A stretch of 64,000 nt of DNA from Costus lasius (taxonomy: Eukaryota; Streptophyta; Magnoliopsida; Zingiberales; Costaceae): contig CM050451.1 in the NCBI GenBank assembly GCA_027563935.2, forward strand, positions 97,057,565-97,121,564, given 5' to 3'. The notes below the pieces were generated by a model. It did no database searches, was not told the origin of the DNA, and saw nothing but the letters and a program-made list of their open reading frames with translations. The translations under genes and the position numbers were made by a program. The number at the start of each line of letters is the position of its first letter. Position 1 is the stretch's first letter. Positions 44,768-55,898 of this stretch are shown in pieces.

Positions 44768-45115
44768 TTAGTTAGAGTCATCGTCGGTGCTCATCTCAGC
44801 ATCATCCTCGTGAGGGTCGTCCTCATTGTCATCATGTGAATTCAGCAGGACATCCAGAGAAGTTGGAGAAGCTGCTGCATTTGTGGACTTGAATAGAATT
44901 ACGCACGAGGAAAAGCCAAAGATAGCATGCGGCCTCAAAATTGCATCTGATGATGAGGCGGAATAGCTGAAGAAGCAGGCTGGCAAAAGGGAGTCACATG
45001 GATGTGTGTGGTAGATTTGGGTGGTCGGCGCTTGTGAAGCAGGCTGGCAACAGTGGTCAGAATTGGGTGGTCGGCGCTTGTGAAGCTGGATCAGAAATAG
45101 CAGAGAAGAAATCAC
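44768..45115 (-). CDS. Unassigned 115-residue frame inside Z
   Basis: I do not recognise it. It lies downstream of the conserved box, where gag is not expected, and ends in a strongly acidic tail (DDNEDDPHEDDAEMSTDDDS). A 47-bp-spaced duplication of GGGTGGTCGGCGCTTGTGAA (45018 and 45065) lies in its 5' part, and AGCAGCAGC-rich text follows at 45230-45290. It could be a captured host fragment or a chance frame. No family motif supports function. Confidence 0.25.
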   Translation of the reverse strand: MISSLLFLIQLHKRRPPNSDHCCQPASQAPTTQIYHTHPCDSLLPACFFSYSASSSDAILRPHAIFGFSSCVILFKSTNAAASPTSLDVLLNSHDDNEDDPHEDDAEMSTDDDSN

Positions 45116-45471
45116 CCTCGATCAAAGCCCGCTGGAATAGAAATCAACAGCCAACACCAACAGTTGATACTTGAAGAAGAGGCGACGAATTGCTGGAGGT
45201 GGAAGAAATATGGTGATCAAGCCTTCGTCGAACTCATAGCAGCAGCAAGATGGGTATTCGGCGGCAGATAGCAGCAGCAACAAAGAAGATTAGCAATAGA
45301 AGCTCTACGTGTAATCCAAGAAGGAGGATATTTTTATAGTCTTTTTTTGTAGTCTTTTTTTTTAATACAAGATTACGACCAGATCCGAAATTGTAACCTT
45401 GTCGTGAAATAAAAATAAAACATGTCAGAAAAATAAATTAAAACAAACATAAAGATAAACGTAAAACACTT

Positions 45472-45516
45472 GGGTTGCCTTCCAAGAAGTGCTAGTTTAG
45501 TGTCATTAGCTTGACC
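45472..45516 (-). promoter_or_regulatory. Conserved box of Z
   Basis: On the minus strand GGTCAAGCTAATGACACTAA then ACTAGCACTTCTTGGAAGGC. Same box as in X and Y, here kept although gag is gone. Confidence 0.6.
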
Positions 45517-45981
45517 GCAGTGTTGTATAAAGCAGCACCAAAGAATGCATACTTAAATTGTCAATCAGTGGTTTCAGGTATAGGTTTCTTTCAATAGTTA
45601 CCTTGGGGTGCTTCCACATGTAGGTATTCAGATTTGTACCATTCTCGAATCGATTCGTTCAGTAGAATCAAGGACTTTCACAAAAGTTTGAGTTTCTACA
45701 TTGTCCTTCTCGTCCTTTTCAACTTGACTGGAACATCATCTAAAATTTCCACCGGCTTTTACAAAATGATCAGCAAGTTGTAATAATATGGCCATTTCTT
45801 CTTAGACTTCGATGACTTAAAAAGTTTGGCAGTGAATATTTCAAAAAGTCTATGAAAAAGCAGAGTTAAGCTAACAGAATGAAAACTAAGTTACTAAAAA
45901 AAAGGTAAGAAAAGAAAAAAAAATAAACAGGGTAAAGTCTAGTCTATCAATTCTTAAATCACTTTGATATTGATTGCCTGT

Positions 45982-45998
45982 CCTTGGCAACGGCGCCA
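45982..45998 (-). promoter_or_regulatory. Primer-binding site of Z (tRNA-Asp)
   Basis: On the minus strand TGGCGCCGTTGCCAAGG, differing from the tRNA-Asp complement only at its far end. Confidence 0.85.
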
Positions 45999-46003
45999 AA
46001 ACT

Positions 46004-47858
46004 TGATGTGTACTTTATCGTACCACTAACCGTAAGCGTGACGACTTTGTCGTAGTAGTACTTAAGATGTCGATCCCACAGGGACAATGATCAAGTACCG
46101 AGTGATTACGAATCAATAGCTAGACAATCGAGTGAACATTTTGGGTTTTCATAAAATAAATCAAAATACAACTAAATACAAATGCTAGCTGAATCAAGCA
46201 AATGAAAGTTTTGGATAGAAAACAAGGTTTAGAGACATCGGAACTTCGAGTGCATCTCGTTGATGGATCTTAAACTCAAACAAGATAAAATCATAACAAT
46301 GCAATTTTAAAAGTGTTCAAGGAAATATCTAATGGTACAGATTACCCTCTTTCAACAGCATAATCCGGTATCAATCTAGATCGGCGTCCTACTTTCGTGG
46401 CTCACCGTACCTAGATTGATCAATTGGGTTCAGAGATATTATAAGTTTCCTCACACAAATCCTGCCCAATTTCTTGGCAGGTCAGAGCATGATCTATAAG
46501 GCAGATCTAGCGTCACAATCCACCTTTCGGTCCTTCTTGCGGCGCCCGAGAAAAGTAATTGCGTGGCCAATGCAATACTAGCAATAAAACAGCACAAATC
46601 GAATAAACACAAAATAAAATTGCATTTGCTACGAGAAAATAAGTTCGAACAAAAGATACATGCAATGAGATTACATCCTTGTTTCGATAAAGAAGAATAT
46701 GCTATCATAGCATAGAATTTAGGACAAATCCCTAAAGGAATAGAAGGAAATAAAGAGAAGACAGAAGAAAGAGGAGGCAAACTCTCTGCAGAAACTTTGC
46801 AACATTCCTTCAAGTCTTCTAGAATGATGTGCACCATTCCTTCCTCCTCACTTATTGTCCTCACTAAGAACTTCCCTTTGCGAAACTCGCTAGACCCCCT
46901 TGAGCCCCAACTGGGCCTTCTTCCTCGAATTTGGCCCTTTAAATAGAGTCCAAACTCTTTTCTGAATGCATACATTGATGGGAAATTGAATTAGCTGCGT
47001 TTTGATACCAAGAACATTAAAATCGGAGCCATAATCAGGGAGTTATGGCCTATTCAATGAAGGCGGCTCCATAATTATGGGTATAATGGGCCATTATGTT
47101 TATAACCATAATATAACGGTTATGCATTAATTGCAGCCTCATTAACTTTTGTAAACCCCATATAATTAATGCTCATTTAATCCTCTTCGTTTTGACTCCA
47201 AAAACGTCCAAATCGGAGTTAAAACAAAGGAGTTATGTGCATTTAAAGCTAGGCGGCTGGTAATAAATTCTGGCGGCTGCGAGATTACGGTCATGAGGTA
47301 GATTATGGCCATGCCCATGATCTCAGTGTAGAAGTCCAATTCGTCTCAAAATTTGCATATGAGTAGTATGGCCTTGGCTTGACTTGTGGCCATAGTTGTA
47401 GCGTCAGAAATCCCAGATCAGAAGATTGTGTCTTTGATGAATTATGGTCATGCCCATAATCTTCTTGTCAAAGTCATCTCCATCCTAAATATTGTTGTCG
47501 AGGAAGTTATGGGCACGTCTTTGAAATATGTTTATGCTTATACAAAAATGAATCCATCATGTAGCCAATCAGAGAATTACAGTCGTGATGTAGATTATGG
47601 CCTCAACCGTAATTCTTGAAATTAATCCGTTTGAAGCCAAACTTCTTGTCAAGGTTCTTGATTCACTCGGAGATGCAAATATACTTCCATGTAGCTCTAG
47701 AAGTGAGTGAATTATCCTGTATTCAACAAATATGACAAGTAGTGAAGCTTTTGAAGAAAATCAATGAAATAAGCTGGAAAGAGAGGGAAAATCATGATAA
47801 TATGTGTCGATTCACAAGTAAATATAGGTCTAAAAGAAAATATAAATACGAGACATCA
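46004..47858 (-). repeat. 5' LTR of Z
   Basis: 1855 bp; same boxes and palindrome block (47281-47610) as the other LTR. The frames 46451-46975 and 47386-47619 are LTR by-products. Confidence 0.9.
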
Positions 47859-49038
47859 TATGTTCATATAACAAGCATATGTTCTTCATGTTTATAAAAC
47901 ATGATAGTAAGTTATATATTTACATGCTTGTTATAAGATGAGAATTGCCCCCAAATTGCTTTTGCGAAGTTAGTTTTACCTTGCTTTTTATATGCTTGTT
48001 ATATGCATGTTATATGTTCATATACTTATATGATGTGCAAAGGTTAGAAATTCTTACATGTGTATATGCTTCTTATTTGCAAATGATAGATAATCCTATA
48101 TCTAAGCAACAACAATGTCCCAATCCTCTCAATCCTCACGACCAACATCTAAAAGTGGAAAAGCAGTGTGGAATCTACAAACAACTCTGACATTTTGTGA
48201 TGTTTGTATTACTGCTATCAATAAAAACATGCGCCCGGGAACACATTTAAATGCTCAAGGGTGGAAATTTGTAGTTGAAAATTTTTAACAATTGACTACA
48301 TTGACATATGATAAAGTGCAATTAAAGAACAAATGAGATCAACTAAAGGCTGACTAGAAGTTATGGAAAGAGTTAAAAGGTAGAGAAACTGGTTTAGGGT
48401 GGAATGCAAGGTTGGAGATGGTGGATGCAACCCCTGAGTGGTGGGAAATGAAAATTACAATATGTATATTTGGAACTAGTTATTATTGTTATTATTTACT
48501 TGATAAAGTAATTTATTATTCTAATATAATTACAGGCTAACAAAGAGTATGCCAAGTTTTGAAAGAAGGGTATCCATCCTGATATCGAAACAAAGAATGA
48601 TATTATGTTTTGACAGACAGTAGCGACAGGAGAGTTTTGTTATACATCAGCTATGCCTGAAGAACTAGTTCAAGAGATGAATACGCAATATGAAAACTAT
48701 GAGCCATGTGATGAAAATATGGAATCATCTCGCATGCCATCAACCGCTCGTCAAAGTCAATGTGGTAAAAGAAAGGCTACACGATGACACCAAAATATAT
48801 AGTATATTTTGTATTATTTTAGATATCTTTTCATGCTAAATTGAGGATCTTTTACTTGTTTTTACGCAGAATTCATCAAATATTGTAAAGTCTACTTCTA
48901 TTTTGGTTTTTCATGATTTTCAGACAAAAAGACACCATTTTAAGGCGTTTTCAAGTAAAATCAAATACATGAAAGAGTTACCATCATCAAGAGGAGATCA
49001 CCCAACAAATTTCACACAAAACGGAGTAACAAACCAAA

Positions 49039-49380
49039 ATACGGCAGGGCCGTAAACTATATTACGGTACCGTATTTCCACACGATACCGTAATATCGAG
49101 CCACTGCCGTAATTTGGAGATATTCCGAACAGAAGGTTTTGTCAAAAATATAGCACTGCCATAAACCATTTTACGGGCCGTATTTTGCAGCGTTTTCAGA
49201 ACAGAAAGTTTCACTGAAATTACGGCACTGCCGTAAACTTCGACACGGGCCGTATTTTCCATACGTTTCTGACCAGAGAGTTTAGCTGATTTTACAGTAG
49301 TGCCGTGAACTATATTATGGTACCATATTTCCCAGCAATTTTAGAACAGAAGACTCAAGGATTTTACGGCAGTGCCGTGA
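49039..49380. repeat. 72-bp tandem array of TTACGG...CCGTAA palindromes in W2
   Basis: Palindromic cores start at 49148, 49220, 49292 and 49364, exactly 72 bp apart, with further cores near 49039 and 49096. The one at 49220 is TTACGGCACTGCCGTAA. Between them lie ACGGGCCGT or ACGGTACCGT and TCAGAACAGAA, giving three small symmetric words per unit. Confidence 0.9.
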
Positions 49381-49769
49381 ACCATTACACTGCCGTATTT
49401 TTGTTTTTGAACGTGACTCCCAGGTCAATTTCAACGCCCGATTTTTGTGGAGATTATTTCGAGCGATCCAGAGCTCTAAATTGGATGCCGTAAGAAGAAG
49501 AAAGGGAGCCAACGATGAGAGGATCAGTTAGACACCAAAAGCCCCAAATTGCATCCACTCTCAAGGGAGAAATCACAGTACAAGTCACCGCTTAGGGTTC
49601 TGCCGTTGTGATCAATCCAGAGCACCTCTGGCCGTGATTTTTATACTGAAGCTTCGCTTGGAGAAGGAGACAACATGCCAGAAGTTTCAGAACGAAAGGA
49701 GATCAATTTGAGGAGAAATCAACGAAAGAAGCTCTCGCGCACTGTTCACAGCGAGTTCCCTTGCAAATT

Positions 49770-49795
49770 ACGGCTGTGAAATATTTCACAGCCGT
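49770..49795. repeat. Perfect 26-bp palindrome in W2
   Basis: ACGGCTGTGAAAT is followed at once by its exact reverse complement. The W1 LTR has the same site with changes (27653-27678). Confidence 0.95.
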
Positions 49796-51129
49796 GTTGT
49801 ATTTTCCTAAAACTCCTATTATGTTGATTTTTGATCTTCTAAAATTATGGTATTTTGTAATCCCTTCACCATGCTAGCTTAAACTTATTTTGGGACATGG
49901 GGGAGTAATTCCCTTTGATTTTCTTAATGACTAGATAATCTTTCAATTTCATCATGATTATTTTACTTTGATAATTTTACCTATACGATTGTTGCTCTAA
50001 GATTCTCCGTAGTTTACTTTTTGTTATCATGATTTAGAGTTTTTGCAATAAGGATCGAAAGGTGATTTGCTTGAGAACTTGGAACCCTAAAATTGACTAA
50101 TAAGAACTCACCGTAGGAAACTAGGTTAAGTTCTTATTTCTTTATTTTAGTAAGTTAAATTGCCATGATGATATTAATGAACTTAGGATTGAGTTATTGT
50201 GTCAAACGTGGAGATCTTGCACGAAAGTGAAGATCGGAACATTGGAGAACCATAGGTAGAACTTGTGTTGAGTCTCGGATGCACGAAAGTGATCCTTGAG
50301 ATTCCACTCGAGGTAATCAAATTAGAATTCGGATGCACGAAAGTGATCCTTGAGTTCTTTGTCTGATGGTTTACCTATCTATAGCTTGGGATGAATCTTG
50401 CGCGAAAGCGAGGATTTATTCTTGCATGGTTATCTGCACGAGAGTGGGATAACCCCTTTTTAAGGTAAATTATGCCTTTATCATATTAGAATTTGATTGA
50501 TGAACATCTTTATATATCTAGTCATGAAAATCAAAGTGGATGAAACCCTAGTCCCAATTTCTCTCTGATAGTAATTTTTCGCGTGTCTTCGATTCTTACT
50601 TTGCTATTATTCGATTGCCTAAATAGTGAAAAATCAATTATTCGGTACTTGACAACGCAAGTCTCTCCGTGGGATCGATATTTTCTTTATTACTTCGAGT
50701 ATCCATGCACTTGTGGACACTACGAGTTAGGGACAACAAGTTTTTGGAGCCATGTTAGGGAGTGACAATAGCCCTGTGCGCCAATACTTTGGCCGTGACA
50801 CCTAAGACAAGTCTACCTGCTTGTATTTAAAAGTGTGTCCTTTCGGATCACAACACTACATCATCTGGATTTAAGGATTCTTTGAGTTTGCTTGCAACAT
50901 CAATTCATCAAAATTTAATTGACTCTCCAGGCAGTAGTGTTAAAGAGGTGATGGCAGAGTTAAGATCTCTTCTAGGAATTGAACGTGGTAGTGAGTTATA
51001 TTTTTTTGCCGCAGCCCAATTTCGACAAAAATCAAATAGAGTAATATTCAAAGAAATGGAAATAGCTGAAGAGAAATTAGGCTTCTTGAAGTATTTATTA
51101 GATTTGTCGAAGAAGAGTTAACCTATGAG

Positions 51130-51398
51130 TTTGATGCACTACATTATGTTTGTTGAACATGTGATGTGTTATATTTACTGAACTTGTGACTTATGTTATG
51201 TTTGATGTAGTACATTATGTTATGTTGTGTTATGTTTCATGTGATACATTATGTTATAGCATATTGTGTTATGTTTCATGCAGTACATTATGTTTCATGT
51301 AGTATATTTTGCTAAATTTGATGCACTATATTATGTTTTATATTTGTTGAACTTGTGATGTTTTATATGTTTGTTAATTATTTATGTTATGTTGTTAT
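51130..51398. repeat. AT-rich degenerate repeats
   Basis: Repeated ACATTATGTTTCATGTAGT-like words fill the stretch between the Myb-like gene end and the next LTR. No coding. Confidence 0.6.
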
Positions 51399-53048
51399 TG
51401 TTGGGATATGCCCTTAAGGCTAATGTTTGAGGCCTTGGGTTATTATCAGTATCATGTATAAACTATGTATATATTTTATAAAGGCAATTGTTGTTATTCA
51501 GATTGTTACATTATCTGCTGCTGTATGTATACTTCTGAATAATGTCTCAGTGATGTTCAGCTTAGCTGATGTTAAGTGTTGTCCTTAGTCGAGATATCTT
51601 GGTGAACATGAGACATCCTTGATATGATTGAGACTAATATGTGTTCTGATCTTATAGGATGCTTCGAGTATGGAATGAGATTTAGACACATAGGTACATT
51701 GGATGTACTGGACTGACCCTACTTAGGATATTCAATTGTTTGTCACAATGTGAATAATCCTTGTATGCAAGCAAGTGGCATATTCCCTCTGACTTGTGAT
51801 CACTTATGTTTCTAAGTGATGATTGGCATTGTCTTGAGGTAATTCAATATCATTTGAAAGATAATGGTTAAGGATTATCTTGGATGGTGGGCATGAGTCA
51901 TGTTAGGGCACTAGTGATAGATATAGGATTGCCTCTCCTAGATGGAGTGTGATGTTCTAAAGGGCCCCCTGGATGAGATGGTTGAGAAAGTGTATGGCCA
52001 TACCCAGATGACTATGTTCATTTGATCTAACCATTCTCATCGTGTTGGAATTATAGGTTTGACACGCTTGTCCAACAATAACATCCAGTGACAAAGGGAA
52101 CATGTATGCCCAGTGAATTGGATTCACACTTGTGCTATGTTTTGGGAGTAGTCTTGGAAGACTCTTTCCTTCATATCGGGAGACAGTGATGTGTTGCTAG
52201 ATACCCCTCTCTGATCGTGATAACGTAATTTATCGTTACCGACATAGAAGGAAACCCTTAGGGTCGCACAATTTGATGATATGGCTTTCCTATGTCAGAT
52301 CGTGTGGACTAGAATTATTCTAGTTCTGTTTAAAGCAATTTAAACTCTGATTGGAAGTGAGATCTAGTCTGATCATGTTTGATTGATTAGGACATATGAT
52401 CGGTAAGCTTCGATCGGGAGAATTGATTCTTGATCGTAAAGATCAAGAGATTCAATGAGATGTGTGGTTAGATCTTGAGCCATTTGGTTCGAAGAGATCC
52501 AAACCATAGCTGGTTCGATTTGGTCCTTGAACCAAATGAATTGGACCGGTTCACTTAGGGTGAACGCATGGTTCAATTAAGAGGAGGTTTTCGAATGTTT
52601 ATGGGGAGTTAATGAGAGGAAGTTACATATCGGTTTTGCTATTAGTCATGGTAACCGAACCTTCCTTTTTGGGCTCTTTTCGATTGTAACTCTCCTCTCC
52701 TCTTTGTCTTTGGGTGGTATGTGGAATAGACCTTCTTGACGAAAAGAAAAAAGGGGAAGACCGGCTAAGGGGGTGCACATCTCCTCTCCAAGACTCGATC
52801 AAAGAATCCTTGGCGACTTGCTAGCACAAGTAGCGCAAGGAAGGAAGCCTATCTCATCCTGTGTGCGATTCCTTCGGAGAAGAGACACTCGCCCCTTTCC
52901 TTCTTCCAAGCCGCCACTCAAATCATGGCTATGGTATCATCCTTAAATTGTTTTACAAGTCTTCAAGGTTGATTATATTATCAAGTCATGCGATTAGAAA
53001 TGGACTCCTAGATTTCATACTTGCTGGAAAAATTTTGAATGATGCATG
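51399..53048 (+). mobile_element. Copia-type solo LTR inside the Harbinger element
   Basis: Starts TGTTGGGATATGCCCTTAAG, like the start of the copia LTR at 61253 read on the minus strand (TGTTGGTGTATATGCCCTAG). It also shares AAAGTGTATGGCCATACCCA and CACTTGTCCAA-like words in the same order. A right border at about 53048 (GATGCA) is suggested by TGTTAT on both sides (51393-51398 and 53049-53054), but the flank is low-complexity, so this border is tentative. Confidence 0.6.
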
Positions 53049-53105
53049 TTATCTAGGTTGCCTTTTAGTTATTTGTATAGATATGGATGGTCACATAGGA
53101 GTTTG

Positions 53106-54298
53106 ATGATATACAAGATTTTACTGATGAAACAAATCCATTTTGGAATGTGATTAATTATACTATACTTGCTATGAATGAGTATTACTCATCATATTTA
53201 CATAAGTCCCCTTGTATGGTATCATCCCATTCAGGTATGGGATGGATGAGAGAAATAATACAAGGATATCCAAAAAGGTGTTGGAGAATGATGAGGATGG
53301 AGCAAAACGATTTTGTACAATTGTGTCATATTTTAGAGAACTCATACAATTTGAAACCATAAAAAAACATATCTATTTATGAAAAGGTTGGGCTTTTTAT
53401 CTATATATTAGCACAAGGGGCATCGAATAGGGAAGCACAAGAAAGATTTCAACATTCAGGTGAAACTATAAGTAGAATCTTCCATGAGGTGTTGAAATCA
53501 GTTTGTAAGTTTGCAAAGGTTATGATAGAGCCCATCGATAGAGAGTTTCGAGATACTCCACCAGAAATATTACGTGACAATCGTTATATGCCTCATTTTA
53601 AGTAAATTTTGATTATTTGTTCAAAGTTTATAAATGAGATATTATTTTATATTAATCCTTCTATTTTTTATAGGATTGCATCGGGGCTATTGATGGTACA
53701 CATATAGATGTAGTCGTCCCAATGCATGATCAGTTGTGATTTATAGGAAGAAAGGGTTCGCCAACCCAAAACGTGCTTGCTGCATGTTCCTTTGATATGA
53801 AATTTACATATGTATTAGTTTGATATGAAGGTACAGCTCATGATGCACGTGTTCTTACAAAGGCATTGACTTTAAATTTTCCAAAACCTCCTCCAAGTAC
53901 GATACAAAATTTTAACTTTTAGTCTTTTTTTATATCTTTATTCCAATTGCTAATTATAATTTTATTTGAAATTTATAGGGAAATATTATTTAGTTGATGC
54001 AGGATACTCACAAATGAGTGGGTATCTTAGCCCATACAGAGGAGTGAGGTATCATCTTCAAGAATATCAATAAGGGCATCCACCACGAGGCCTTAAAGAA
54101 ATATTTAATAAAGCACACTCCTTCCTTAGAAGTTGTATTGAGCGGACTTTTGGAGTGTGGAAGAAGAGCTGGAATATATTACGCGATATGCCGTCGTTTG
54201 CATTTGAGACTCAAGTTAAATATGTAGTCACATCAATGACACTACATAATTATATTTGGCAAACAATGATAACTGATGAGATTTTTCAGGAATTTTGA
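53106..54298 (+). pseudogene. PIF/Harbinger DDE transposase, broken
   Basis: Readable blocks: DDIQDFTDETNPFWNVIN at 53106, MVSSHSGMGWMREII, a stop, then GLFIYILAQGASNREAQERF, SGETISRIFHEVL, RDNRYMPHFK, and an intron (about 53603-53673). Then DCIGAIDGTHIDVVVP (first catalytic Asp in IDGTHID), GRKGSPTQNVLAACSFDMKF, YEGTAHDARVL (second Asp), another intron, YYLVDAGYSQMSGYLSPYRG, SCIERTFGVWKKSWNIL (catalytic Glu probably in ERTFG), and VTSMTLHNYIW. This is the HARBI1-type nuclease that cuts at TIRs and leaves 3-bp duplications. At least four in-frame stops and a damaged splice donor make it inactive. Confidence 0.85.
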
Positions 54299-54680
54299 TG
54301 CTAATCTTGATTTTAGTACTTTAGCTGATTCAGAAGCCAGTGAGAAAGTTGTTGATGAGCAAGTTAATTTTATTCAAATAGATATGCAACGAAATCAGAT
54401 TGCTCTAAGTCTAGTAGCATCACATCTGTAATTTAAATACTTATGTTTTGTTATTAGAATGAATATTGTTGTAATGAGGTGTAAAATATTTTGATATTTA
54501 ACGTACAATTTATTGTTTTGGTTAAACTTTTTGTATATTGTAGTACACATGACTCCACGTGTTATAAGTACTAGGAATACTTTTGTAAAATTGGTTAAAA
54601 ATAACCTGCTTAATAACATAGCATAACTGCTGACCAGCACAGCTTTTGACCAGCACAATAGTTTATCCAAACACCACTCA

Positions 54681-55249
54681 GCTTTTGCAACAAGCTATTC
54701 TTCAATCAACGACAAGAAAAAAAAACACTTATGTGTGCTACAATACTATTGTATAGTAATATTTTAATAAATTATATTTCTATTGTGAAATTAAAAATAG
54801 ATTCTCAATTTTAAAATGTCATACTTACCTAATTAGAATTGATTCTTTATTATGTTTTCAATTGTCTTAATTGTGGCAACCGTAGAGCAATTTTATTCTC
54901 TTCATAATTGATGTTGAATTTTGTTTTAATTGTCTTAATTGGTTAGCTTAAACACGTGCGGCGGTTGATTGATTTGTCAAAATTTACAGTAATTTCATAA
55001 TTGTTTTAATCATTTCTATTTAAATATTGATGTTCATTTTGGAAAAAAAAATCTAACTATTGTGTTATAGGCAATAGCTTGCTAAAAATAAGTTAATCAG
55101 TAGAATTAAGGTTCTTTAACCTAATTGTCGTATTTCCGAGCTGTTAATGTGTAATTGTTTAATTGCCGTTGGGCAATTTACCTTAATCTTTTTATTGCGT
55201 AATTATGGCAATTTCAATTTTGATTTCATTTAATTGTTATGCTTTGCAT
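54681..55249. other. Anonymous AT-rich DNA
   Basis: Nothing recognised. Several ATTGTTTTAATTG-like words recur without a clear period. Confidence 0.5.
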
Positions 55250-55595
55250 AGTATTTCCTTGGAGGAATAATTAGAGGGGAGGGATGGATATTACTAAAAT
55301 CCCTTGTTTCCTAAATACATTAGCTAGGATGGATGAATAAATGAGAGGATGGATACCTAAAAATTGATCCTTCAAATACGGGAGGAAAACTTGGCGGACG
55401 GCTCGTTCTCACCAAAATCAAGCATGAAACACTCTCTCCCCCGAAATCGCCCATCGTCCTCGTCTCTCACGATCAGGCCTCTCTCCCCGAAATTGTCCGA
55501 AAGCCACGAAGCATCGCTGACCCGCCGCCTCCAACTTGCCTCCAGCTTTCAGCCCGCCTCCAGCCAACCTCCAACCTGCCCCCCACCTCAAGCTT

Positions 55596-55866
55596 GCTTG
55601 GATGAGCTCAGGGGAGGAGGGAGGCGGAGGACGACGAGCAGGAGCTAGTGGTGGGGGAGGAGTGGCGGGGTGATGCTGGAGGGGTATGTGGAGGCGAAGT
55701 GTAGGGGGAGGAGGGATCAGAGGATGTTGCGAGGATGAAGAGCCAGACGGATGAGGACCTGGATGAGCTCAAGGGGTGCCTCGACCTCAGGTTCGGGATT
55801 GGGTTCAACTATGACAAGATCCCTGATCTATGCGGCACGCTCCTAGCGTTGGAGCTCTGCTACTAG
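55596..55866 (+). pseudogene. Captured DUF1685 gene fragment, copy 1
   Basis: In one frame: DDEQELVVGEEW, then a TAG, GEEGSEDVARMKSQ, TDEDLDELKGCLDLRFGIGF and NYDKIPDLCGTLLALELCY, then a stop. This matches the conserved core of plant DUF1685 proteins as I know it (SLTDEDLDELKGC...LPALELCY). Those proteins are of unknown function. The fragment lacks a start and has an internal stop. Confidence 0.7.
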
Positions 55867-55898
55867 ACAGCGTGCCTCCAGCTAGCCTCCCGCCTCCA

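Larger units (their letters stand above)
41883..47858 (-). mobile_element. Complete non-autonomous LTR element Z (5976 bp)
   Basis: LTRs 41883-43762 and 46004-47858 (TGATGTGTACTTTATCG to TAAATACGAGACATCA) are highly similar. The exact 5-bp duplication TATGT flanks it (41878-41882 and 47859-47863). The tRNA-Asp primer site lies beside the 46004 LTR. The 2.24-kb interior has no gag, protease, reverse transcriptase or integrase; only about 470 bases separate the primer site from the conserved post-gag box, so gag itself has been deleted. Confidence 0.93.
48785..50842 (+). mobile_element. Element W2: LTR plus internal stub, inserted in the Harbinger gene
   Basis: The LTR spans 48785-50739 (TGACACCAAAATATATAG to GGGACAACA). 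It is followed by AGTTTTTGGAGCCATG, a mutated form of the usual tRNA-Asp primer site, and about 100 bases shared with W1. The rest of the element and the second LTR are missing, and no target duplication is visible. The Harbinger coding text on both sides is otherwise continuous. The frames at 49062-49512 are by-products of the palindrome array. Confidence 0.8.
48115..51121 (+). pseudogene. Myb/SANT-like DNA-binding protein of PIF/Harbinger type, split by W2
   Basis: Starts MSQSSQSSRPTSKSGKAVWN at 48115, then RPGTHLNAQGWKFVVENF, YDKVQLKNK and LWKELKGRETGLGWN, ending EWWEMKI near 48455. After an intron (acceptor at 48535) it continues ANKEYAKF, KKGIHPDIETKNDIM, TVATGEFCYTSA, up to GKRKATR at 48784. 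W2 follows; the frame resumes at 50843 (SDHNTTSSGFKDS) and ends at 51121 with IERGSELYFFAAAQF. This is the Myb/SANT-like family that accompanies Harbinger transposases and helps bind the element ends. At least five in-frame stops plus the insertion make it a pseudogene. Confidence 0.8.
41354..54680 (+). mobile_element. Decayed PIF/Harbinger transposon with three LTR-type insertions
   Basis: After subtracting Z (41883-47863), W2 (48785 to about 50842) and a copia-type LTR (51399 to about 53048), the remaining pieces read as one element: an AT-rich leader, a Myb/SANT-like protein gene and a DDE transposase gene on the same strand, the usual two-gene plan of PIF/Harbinger. A likely right end is the ATCCAAACACCAC word near 54666-54678. 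The left end was not found and may have been removed where Y inserted; 41354 is only the edge of Y. Confidence 0.7.
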
